A stretch of 11,778 nucleotides of DNA, taken from positions 2,401 to 14,178 of the forward strand of contig JAJXTB010000072.1 in NCBI GenBank assembly GCA_021784205.1, read 5' to 3'. Shown one piece after another: positions 1 to 6,128 of this stretch. The stretch is from Actinomycetes bacterium. Its GTDB lineage: Bacteria > Actinomycetota > Acidimicrobiia > Acidimicrobiales > RAAP-2. Within the stretch, counting starts at the first letter, position 1. Each line of letters starts with the position of its first letter. The notes under the pieces were generated by a model that ran no database searches, was not told the origin of the DNA, and worked only from the letters and a program-made list of their open reading frames with translations. Position numbers and translations under genes: made by a program.

Positions 1-1
1 C

Positions 2-478
2 CACGGCCTCGACGTGCGCTCTCTTGAGGTGAACGCCCAAGGTGCCCCCCTGATCGAGGTACTCAGCCGCTCTGACGTCGTGAGCGAGGTCGCCCAGTGG
101 CGCGGGGGCAGCGCGTTGGGCCTCGGCACCAAGGCCGCGATCCAGACGAGTGTCGCCTTGGTGGCCATCACCGTGCCCCGAGCCGATCCCACGTGGTACG
201 TGCGCGGGGGAGCGGCGCTCGAGCGCTTCTGGCTGACCACGGAGATGCACGGACTGGCCGTCCAGCCCGTCTCGCCGGTCTTCCTCTACGCCACGGACGA
301 GGACGACCTCGCCACGCTCGGTGGCGAGCGGTATCTGGATGAAATGTATACATTGTCCGCTCAGTTCCGGGATTTCTGGGAAATGAACGGTGGCGAGGCC
401 TTCGTGATGGTCCTGCGGTCTTCTACGCGGACGCCCCCAGCGTGCACAGCATCAGATATCGCCTGCGCGAAGTGTTAA
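2..478 (+). CDS. Nitroreductase-fold protein, C-terminal part (5' end outside window; 3' end probably frameshifted)
   Basis: The frame is open to the left edge, so only the C-terminal part is seen and the true start lies upstream; a GTG at 14 is internal. The segment at about 206-280 (GGAALERFWLTTEMHGLAVQP) has the look of the nitroreductase fold, where a helix ending in GLAVQP-like residues follows a conserved Arg/Gly-Ala stretch. These FMN-binding proteins include NAD(P)H-dependent oxidoreductases and the nitroreductase halves of ThiF-like fusions. The reading frame ends at 478 in a Cys-rich, unfamily-like tail, whereas another frame from 421 continues plausibly to 528, so an indel near 419-421 is suspected. 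The family call is by pattern only. The specific substrate is unknown, and the gene appears unrelated to the c-di-GMP genes downstream. Confidence 0.6.
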   Translation, partial: HGLDVRSLEVNAQGAPLIEVLSRSDVVSEVAQWRGGSALGLGTKAAIQTSVALVAITVPRADPTWYVRGGAALERFWLTTEMHGLAVQPVSPVFLYATDEDDLATLGGERYLDEMYTLSAQFRDFWEMNGGEAFVMVLRSSTRTPPACTASDIACAKC

Positions 479-528
479 GCCGTAGTGATGACGTGACGCC
501 GATTCGCGATATGGCGGTTGGTCTCTAG
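421..528 (+). pseudogene. Out-of-frame remnant of the C-terminus of the preceding gene
   Basis: Read from 421 in the frame shifted relative to the preceding gene, the DNA encodes FYADAPSVHSIRYRLREVL and then about 13 more residues to a TAG at 526-528. This joins naturally after the VMVLR of the upstream frame. A small residue-Pro-Ser-x-x-Ser-x-Arg ending is what I expect for this nitroreductase type, while the frame actually open here gives a Pro/Thr/Cys-rich tail. The junction sits at a TCTTCT dinucleotide repeat (419-424), where a 2-bp gain or 1-bp loss would explain the shift. It could be a real mutation, an assembly error or, less likely, recoding. Confidence 0.5.
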
Positions 529-536
529 AAAAAAAG

Positions 537-566
537 TTGCCCAATTTGGGGCCGCTGGCCTAGCAT
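537..566 (+). promoter_or_regulatory. Candidate promoter for the operon starting at 647
   Basis: A -35-like TTGCCC (537-542) and a -10-like TAGCAT (561-566, matching the actinobacterial TAnnnT pattern) are separated by 18 bp. The spacer carries an odd palindrome, CCCAA-T-TTGGG (540-550), which could be an operator. Transcription would start near 573 and leave a 5' UTR of about 75 nt. No experimental support is available. Confidence 0.4.
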
Positions 567-584
567 GGCCTGATCTGGGGAGAT

Positions 585-620
585 GTCGCCAGTGTCCGCT
601 GTACCGCTGTTCTGGCAGAC
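585..620 (+). promoter_or_regulatory. Possible 5' UTR hairpin with an 8-bp tandem repeat in the loop
   Basis: GTCGCCAG (585-592) can pair with CTGGC-A-GAC (612-620), with one bulged base. The loop contains CCGCTGTA followed by CCGCTGTT (596-611). It does not match a c-di-GMP riboswitch that I recognise. The start codon at 647 has only a weak Shine-Dalgarno (TTAGG near 635-639), so leader structure could matter for translation. Confidence 0.25.
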
Positions 621-646
621 GCCGCACCGTTCAGAATTAGGCCGAT

Positions 647-2944
647 ATGAGTACAGACGACAACACGTCGCTAGAAAAGACCATGGAGGAGACCCGTCTC
701 GTCGTGGAGACGCTGGTCGAGGTCGTCGCGGGCACCGAGATCGTGGCGATCGTGACGGGAATCGGCGAGCCGATCCCCGGCTTCACCATGGAGCCTCTTG
801 TTTCAGAGGGAGCCCAAAAGGTCTACGAGTCGATTTGCGAGCACATCCAGGCCGAGTTGCTCGCGGGCCACGCGACCAATTCCTATTCCACCCAAATCCG
901 TGGCGTCGAGTGGGGCGTGCTGGTTGACCCGATTCGCGTTAAAGGTGGCGTCGACGCCGGCGCACTCGTGGTCTCGCGCCAGGGACGCACGTGGTCGCGT
1001 CGGGAGCGCTCGTTGGTAAAGGCCTTTGGCAGCCTGTTGAGTCAGGTCGCCACCCTCGCCACGCGCGAGAGCAACCTGCTCCTCCAGCGGCGTCTCGACG
1101 AGCTCGTCGCGAGCGTGGCGGAGCACCTGATGAGTGGGACGTCGGCGAACCGCGGCGAGGTGCTCCAGTGGACCGTGCGCCAACTGGCGGAGTTCATCGA
1201 GGCCGACGTCGCTTTCATTCGGCGCAACGACCACCAGCGTGGACTCAGTGTCCTCGAGGCCGAGTGGCCCAAGCGTGAGAATATTCCCGACCCCGATCCC
1301 CTCGGCGAGGTGCCCTTCGACAGCGACCCGGTCTTCATGGCGATGAAGGACCTGCGTCGGCCCTTCATGCCCGGGGTCGATGAGACGCCCGAGGACTACC
1401 TGGCGCGCGTTGAGAGCGGCTCGGGCGTCTCGCTCGTCGCCGGTGGCGCGGTCCCCCTCTTGATGGGCGACACGACGTGGGGCGTGCTTGGCTTCTTGCA
1501 CTTCGGCTTGCACAAGTGGATTCCTGAAGAGGTCAACGCGATGCAGGCGGTCGCCTCGATGCTCGCTCAGATGCAGGGCCGCATCGAGGCCGAAGAGCGG
1601 ATCATCTACAACGCCAACCATGACGAGTTGACGGGACTTGCGAACCGCCGTGCGCTGGTCGCCGAGTTGAAGTCGCGACTCGAAGCGCGCCGTGATACCG
1701 CGGTCATGGTGATCGACCTCGACCGCTTCAAGGTCATGAACGACTACTTGGGCCACCAGAACGGTGACCGGCTCCTCATCACCATGGCCGACCGCCTGCG
1801 CACCAGTGTTCGCGCCAACGACTTCGTCGCCCGCCTCGGCGGTGACGAGTTCGTCTTCTTAGTGGACAAGGCCAAGAGCGAGATGGAGGTTCTCGCCAGC
1901 GCCTATCGAATGCTTGACGTCATCGCCGAGCCGGTAGAGATCGGCGGCCAGCGGATGAACCACACCGCTTCCATCGGCATCGCCCTGGCGCCGCGAGGTT
2001 CCAAGAACGGTCTCGACCTGCTGGGTCGCGCCGACGTCGCCATGTACGCGGCCAAGGCCCGCGGGCGCAATCAGGCCGTGATCTTCGACGAGGAGCTCTC
2101 GGACTCGGTCGACGAGCGCTCGCACACCGAACTTCTCTTGCGCGAGGCCGTCGAGAGCGACGGACTGCGCCTGCACTTCCAGCCAGAGGTCGACCTGCGA
2201 ACTGGCAAACTGCTGGCCGTCGAATCCCTGGTCCGCTGGCAGCACCCCACCCGCGGCCTGCTCTCGGCGGGTCAGTTCATCAAGATCGCCGAGGATACGG
2301 GGTTGGTGACCATGATCGGCCGCTGGGTCTTCGCCGAAGCCTGTCGCCAGCTCAGCGAGTGGCGCCGTGACTACCCGACGCTCGACTTCATTGTGCGAGT
2401 CAACATGTCGCCGGCCGACTTCAAGATGGACGACCTGGTGGACTTCGTGGCCGAGACATTGCGCAAGAACAACGTGCCCGGTGAGCGGCTCTGCGTGGAG
2501 ATCACCGAGTACACGGTCATGGACGACCCCATAAAGACCGCCGAGGTCTTGCGCGGATTCCAGGAGCTGGGCGTGGAGATCGCTCTCGACGACTTTGGCA
2601 CGGGATTCGGATCGATGACTGAGCTCAAGCACCTGCCGGTCGACCTTTTGAAGCTGGACATGAGCTTCGTGCGCGGGATCAACTCCGACCCCTACGACGC
2701 CGCGATCGTCGAATCCATCATCCGCCTCGGTGCTGCCCTTAATCTGGAGATCATCGCCGAAGGGATCGAGTCCTCCATGGTTGTCGACAAGTTGCTGGAG
2801 TTGGGCTGTCACCGTGGTCAGGGTTATCTCATCTCCGTTCCCATGGCACCGCGTGATCTCGCCGGGCTCTTGGAGACGGGATCGGCGTCCGAGGCCGTGC
2901 TGCGCACGGGTGACGTGACGCGCCAGTACGCCGACGCCTCGTGA
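647..2944 (+). CDS. GAF-GAF-GGDEF-EAL cyclic-di-GMP synthase/phosphodiesterase
   Basis: A 765-aa soluble protein with no signal peptide or membrane segment. Residues about 15-140 look like a divergent GAF domain and about 150-312 like a second GAF, followed by a helical linker to GGDEF (about 320-485) and EAL (about 500-750). The GGDEF domain has DLDRFK, GGDEF at 398-402 and the product-inhibition RxxD (R389-D392). The EAL signature reads ESL (526-528), a common variant. The remaining catalytic set is present: N586, E618 in EITE, D648-D649 in DDFGTG, K669, E705 in AEGIE and Q725. Both activities are therefore plausible, with the GAF domains setting the balance. The ATG at 647 has only a weak RBS. 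The gene leads a coupled unit, its TGA overlapping the next GTG (2941-2944). Domain identity is certain; the ligands are not known. Confidence 0.95.
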   Translation: MSTDDNTSLEKTMEETRLVVETLVEVVAGTEIVAIVTGIGEPIPGFTMEPLVSEGAQKVYESICEHIQAELLAGHATNSYSTQIRGVEWGVLVDPIRVKGGVDAGALVVSRQGRTWSRRERSLVKAFGSLLSQVATLATRESNLLLQRRLDELVASVAEHLMSGTSANRGEVLQWTVRQLAEFIEADVAFIRRNDHQRGLSVLEAEWPKRENIPDPDPLGEVPFDSDPVFMAMKDLRRPFMPGVDETPEDYLARVESGSGVSLVAGGAVPLLMGDTTWGVLGFLHFGLHKWIPEEVNAMQAVASMLAQMQGRIEAEERIIYNANHDELTGLANRRALVAELKSRLEARRDTAVMVIDLDRFKVMNDYLGHQNGDRLLITMADRLRTSVRANDFVARLGGDEFVFLVDKAKSEMEVLASAYRMLDVIAEPVEIGGQRMNHTASIGIALAPRGSKNGLDLLGRADVAMYAAKARGRNQAVIFDEELSDSVDERSHTELLLREAVESDGLRLHFQPEVDLRTGKLLAVESLVRWQHPTRGLLSAGQFIKIAEDTGLVTMIGRWVFAEACRQLSEWRRDYPTLDFIVRVNMSPADFKMDDLVDFVAETLRKNNVPGERLCVEITEYTVMDDPIKTAEVLRGFQELGVEIALDDFGTGFGSMTELKHLPVDLLKLDMSFVRGINSDPYDAAIVESIIRLGAALNLEIIAEGIESSMVVDKLLELGCHRGQGYLISVPMAPRDLAGLLETGSASEAVLRTGDVTRQYADAS

Positions 2945-3750
2945 GTGCGGTCAGCGCCCTGCGCGACGAGAGCGAGCGGGACTACGAGCCCTGGCTGTTC
3001 CAGGCCATGATCGCCGAGCTCGAGACGAACGAGCTGGGTGTGGGCTTTATCTATACGCTGCTCGAGCAGGTCGCGGAGCGCCACGGTCTGTCCGACGCGG
3101 TAGTTGTCTTACATCACGAGTACATCGGCACCCAGTCGTTCCGTCTCGGTCAGCGCAGCGTCTCTACGTCGCCGGTCAGCGACTTGGACAGCGTCCCCGG
3201 CCTCTACTGCGAGCCCGACGTGGTACCGGCCGCTGAGCGCGACGCGCTGCGCACGGCCTGTCAACTGGCGCTCTCGTTGCACGTGGCGCGTTTCAGCTCT
3301 GAGCACGATCCGCTGACCAACGTGTGCAACCGGCGCAGCTTTGACAGCGCCCTGCAGACCGCGGCCGCTCGCAGCGCCCGCTACGGCTGGGCGTTCTCTC
3401 TCGTGATCATCGACCTGAACGACTTCAAGTCCTTTAACGACCGCGCCGGGCACGCTTTCGGCGACTACGTCTTGCGCCAGTTCGGCTTCGCGCTGCGCCA
3501 CGCGGTGCGCCACGGCGACATCGCGGCACGCCTAGGGGGCGACGAGTTCGCGGTGATCCTCTCCAACGCTGAGGGCCCCGAGGCCGTCGGCTTCGTCGAT
3601 CGCCTGCGCACGTACCTGAAGACCACCGGCGACCTGGTGGAGTTCACGATCGGCACCGCGACCTCGCCGCGCGATTCGACTGATCCGGCCGAGCTCGTGC
3701 GTATCGCCGACGCCCGCCTCTACGAACGAAAGGGCATTCGCCTCTCATGA
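2941..3750 (+). CDS. GGDEF diguanylate cyclase with short N-terminal sensory region
   Basis: A 269-aa soluble protein. Residues 1-118 form an alpha/beta region resembling a divergent GAF-like sensor, but no known domain is clear. The C-terminal GGDEF domain (about 120-268) starts with EHDPLTNVCNRR and has the metal-site Asp in IIDLNDFK, the GH..GD segment, GGDEF at 199-203 and an inhibitory RxxD (RHGD) beginning at 190. It is predicted to convert two GTP to c-di-GMP with product feedback. The GTG start overlaps the upstream TGA as GTGA, with no Shine-Dalgarno, which points to translational coupling and near-fixed stoichiometry with the GGDEF-EAL protein. Its TGA in turn overlaps the next ATG. 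Confidence 0.9.
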   Translation: MSAVSALRDESERDYEPWLFQAMIAELETNELGVGFIYTLLEQVAERHGLSDAVVVLHHEYIGTQSFRLGQRSVSTSPVSDLDSVPGLYCEPDVVPAAERDALRTACQLALSLHVARFSSEHDPLTNVCNRRSFDSALQTAAARSARYGWAFSLVIIDLNDFKSFNDRAGHAFGDYVLRQFGFALRHAVRHGDIAARLGGDEFAVILSNAEGPEAVGFVDRLRTYLKTTGDLVEFTIGTATSPRDSTDPAELVRIADARLYERKGIRLS

Positions 3751-4328
3751 TGTCGACGACCGAAGAGGACTTCGAGCTCGAGCTGCGCAGCCTGCCGGGC
3801 GTCTTGAACGTCGCAATGGAGCGCACCGGCGACGACGTGAGCGTCGTGACGCTGCTCGTCTACGGTCCGAGCATCAGCGAGACGGAGAATGTGGCCCGCC
3901 AGATCGCCAACCTCTACTTTCCCAGTGCACACATCGTCGTTGAAGACGCCAATCGCGAGGTGAAGCCCGTCGGCGGCGGGTCTCGCGTTGTCCTCACGCG
4001 CGCCGAGTTCGATGCCACCAATGGCGGGTGCGAGGTTGAGCTGGAGTATCTCGGCCGCAGTGGCGTGGGCGTGACGGGCAGCGGACCGCTGATCGGTGGC
4101 GCCGAGGCAACTCTCGCGGCATTGCGCGAGCTGGGCTTTGAGATTCCCTTCACGTTGCTCGCGGTGACGAACGTGACGGCGCTGCGCAACTGGCCGGTCA
4201 TCGTCACGTTGCGTTCACTCGAGGACGGCGGCGACCGCTTCGGCGTTGCCCAGGCTGATGACGACGTTCTCGCGGCGGCGCGCGCGACCCTCGACGCGCT
4301 GAACCGCGCCATACTGTCACGCGGTTAG
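3747..4328 (+). CDS. Uncharacterised two-part 193-aa protein coupled to c-di-GMP genes
   Basis: I do not recognise a named family. Residues about 8-70 (LPGVLNVAMER..., then a Val-rich strand and a helix) resemble a small ferredoxin-like or ACT-like alpha/beta fold. Residues about 80-190 alternate strands and helices (VELEYLGRSGVGVTGSG, ATLAALRELGF, ARATLDALNRAI), reminiscent of the C-terminal regulatory domain of isopropylmalate synthase and of hypothetical proteins with a similar ATLxAL...ATLDALNR pattern. There is no catalytic motif, signal peptide or membrane helix. Its ATG overlaps the diguanylate cyclase stop (ATGA, 3747-3750), so it is almost certainly translated with that gene. A role as a ligand-binding partner or c-di-GMP effector is inference from context. 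A second ATG directly follows the first. Confidence 0.8.
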   Translation: MMSTTEEDFELELRSLPGVLNVAMERTGDDVSVVTLLVYGPSISETENVARQIANLYFPSAHIVVEDANREVKPVGGGSRVVLTRAEFDATNGGCEVELEYLGRSGVGVTGSGPLIGGAEATLAALRELGFEIPFTLLAVTNVTALRNWPVIVTLRSLEDGGDRFGVAQADDDVLAAARATLDALNRAILSRG

Positions 4329-4359
4329 ACCCTGGTCGTGCGGTCTCGTTGTCGTACGA

Positions 4360-4371
4360 GTGAATTATCAC
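4360..4371. repeat. Short inverted repeat upstream of the membrane-protein gene
   Basis: GTGA-ATTA-TCAC is a 4-bp inverted repeat with a 4-bp AT centre, just after a palindromic TCGTACGA, in the 70-bp gap 4329-4398. No convincing promoter or terminator was found in this gap. The repeat could be a small operator but is short enough to be chance. Confidence 0.2.
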
Positions 4372-4398
4372 GTGTCGGCGCATGAGTCGTGGTAGCGA

Positions 4399-5916
4399 GT
4401 GCAAACGATGCGACGAGTGATAACGATGGTCCCACCTGCGTGGGCGCAGCTGAGTCGACCGATTGGTCGCTTCGCGCGATTGGCGTCGTGGATTGTCGTG
4501 TCAATCGTCTTTATCGGAATCATCTGGTGGCAGGGAATCCCTAACGAGGGCGATGCAACGTTTTCGCTCTACACGACGTGGGCCATAGCCCATGGACACT
4601 TTGCCTGCGCCTACCCACCGCTAGTAACCAGAGGCGTGCAGGGTTCGTGGGCGCCGGTTACCTACATAGCCCCTCTCTACCCCCTGTTGGCGGGAGGGAT
4701 CTCTGCACTCTTGCACCTGGGAAGCGGCGTGGCGTTCCCGTCTTCGGGACTTATGGGACCGCACTGTGACGCGGCGCTGCGCGAGATGCTTCTGTGGGCG
4801 TTGCGCGCTGACGTCGCAACCGCCACAGTGAGGATCGGGTTGATCGTCTGGGTCGCGGTGCTCGCGAGTACAGTCGCGTTTCTACGAGCCGTTGGCCGTG
4901 GCGCAACGATATGGGAGCCCGTCACGCTGTTTCTCCTGGCGATCTCGGTTCCGATGCTCTCGGCGTATTTCCAATACTTTCATCCTCAGGACGTGCTGGC
5001 CTTGTGCTGCGTCTTGGCTTCGCTTGCCGCGCTCTTTAACGGTCGATGGCTGCTTGCGGGTATTGGAATGGGCGCGGCCATTGGGGCCAATCAATATGCA
5101 CTACTCGCCGGCGTCGGACTCTTCGTGCTGATGTCACGTCGCGCGCGTTGGAGGTTCTTCCTGGGGGTGTGCGTAGTTACCATTCTCCTCTACGCCCCGT
5201 TCATCATTGCGAGCGGTGGCCGCTCGTGGCTCTTGGTGGCCAAGGGATCGGGATTCAACTACTCCACGGGTGGCACGATTCTGTGGGAGATGCATCTTCC
5301 CTCGGCATTGATGTTTGCCGTCTCGCGATTCGTTCCTCTCGGCGCCGCTGCTTTGGTGGCCGGAGTTGCGCGGCGACACGTGGACGTCCATCACCAACTT
5401 GGCGTCGTCTCACTTGTGACGACGTGTCTCGCGCTGCGCCTCGTCTTCGAGGCCAATCTTTGGAGCTATTACTTTATTCCTCTGGCCGCAATGTTGCTCA
5501 TCATGGACGTGGTGGCGGGCCGGTTCCGCGGGCCCGTCATTGCGTGGTTGATGGCCGAGGCGATTGCGTTCAACCCGTTCTTTCATTTCATCGCCCCCGA
5601 TCACAAGCTGCAGGGAATCTGGATCGCTATCTACGGTCCGGTGGTTCTCACTCTCGTAGGTGCGCTCATTGTTGGACTGCGACTGATGCGTCGGCGGGTG
5701 AGCGGGGAATGGATCGCCTTTTTCATTGTCGCTGCGGGATCTCTCGTCATCGGGGAACGGATTCCGGGAATCCATCTGTATTGGTGGCCGACCTGGCTCT
5801 GGCAACTCGTTCTGGTTCCGAGCGGGGTCGCGTTGGCGGCCCAACCTCTTCTGCGATCACATCGCGAGGCATTAATGTCTGACGGCACCCCGACAGGACT
5901 GGCCACCATTACGTAA
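4399..5916 (+). CDS. Polytopic membrane protein, possible GT-C-type glycosyltransferase (GT87/GT39-like)
   Basis: About 505 aa with roughly ten to eleven hydrophobic helices, the first at about residues 30-47. The loop after helix 1 carries NEGD followed by an aromatic-rich stretch (FSLYTTWAIAHG), which resembles the acidic first extracytoplasmic loop of GT-C enzymes that use polyprenyl-phosphate sugars. ANQYALLAG and SYYFIPLAAMLL segments also recall GT87-type proteins, but no diagnostic motif proves activity. Starts at GTG 4399, ATG 4408 or ATG 4426 are all possible, and none has a strong RBS. The codons are visibly richer in A/T at third positions than in the neighbours, and the protein has no signalling domain. 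It may be a later insertion, or a cell-envelope output of the c-di-GMP system; both are inference. Confidence 0.7.
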   Translation: MQTMRRVITMVPPAWAQLSRPIGRFARLASWIVVSIVFIGIIWWQGIPNEGDATFSLYTTWAIAHGHFACAYPPLVTRGVQGSWAPVTYIAPLYPLLAGGISALLHLGSGVAFPSSGLMGPHCDAALREMLLWALRADVATATVRIGLIVWVAVLASTVAFLRAVGRGATIWEPVTLFLLAISVPMLSAYFQYFHPQDVLALCCVLASLAALFNGRWLLAGIGMGAAIGANQYALLAGVGLFVLMSRRARWRFFLGVCVVTILLYAPFIIASGGRSWLLVAKGSGFNYSTGGTILWEMHLPSALMFAVSRFVPLGAAALVAGVARRHVDVHHQLGVVSLVTTCLALRLVFEANLWSYYFIPLAAMLLIMDVVAGRFRGPVIAWLMAEAIAFNPFFHFIAPDHKLQGIWIAIYGPVVLTLVGALIVGLRLMRRRVSGEWIAFFIVAAGSLVIGERIPGIHLYWWPTWLWQLVLVPSGVALAAQPLLRSHREALMSDGTPTGLATIT

Positions 5917-6128
5917 CGCTGTGCGAAATGGGACTTGTCCTTCAATTGTGGTGGCCTTGTGTGACCCGAAGTCCACAACGACGTGTACGACTGTCACCCA
6001 GGTCCTTCGCGACACCGGAACGGTCGAACATGATCGATGAGTGATGTCGGTGAGTTCGAAACTCACCACATGTCCATATTGCGAGTGCGAGAGCAATAGA
6101 CTCACGGTGTCCAACTGAAGGTGAGGAC
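5917..6128. other. Intergenic regulatory region upstream of the PAS-GGDEF-EAL gene
   Basis: These 212 bp contain no supportable gene. They hold the inverted repeat at 6049-6067 and a TAGACT hexamer (6097-6102) that fits a -10 element but has no good -35. Half-site-like ACTCAC (6100-6105) and GGTGAGG (6120-6126) also occur. No rho-independent terminator for the membrane-protein gene is visible. Confidence 0.5.
6049..6067. promoter_or_regulatory. Perfect 8-bp inverted repeat, candidate operator or hairpin
   Basis: GGTGAGTT (6049-6056) and AACTCACC (6060-6067) are exact reverse complements around a CGA centre. The repeat lies about 60-80 bp before the GTG at 6129. No T-run follows, so a terminator is unlikely; a transcription-factor site or an RNA hairpin fits better. 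Related ACTCAC and GGTGAG copies occur downstream, the second overlapping the RBS. Confidence 0.5.

Noticed and set aside
529..646. c-di-GMP riboswitch in the leader of the first operon
   Set aside because: I looked for a GEMM-like conserved core and saw none; only a simple hairpin is present.
1859..2812. Minus-strand open frame of 317 codons opposite the GGDEF-EAL gene
   Set aside because: Low-complexity translation without family features. The plus strand encodes all the catalytic motifs.
5046..5882. Alternative plus-strand frame within the membrane-protein gene
   Set aside because: Its translation is Arg/Ser-rich with no hydrophobic pattern, while the main frame gives a coherent multi-helix protein.
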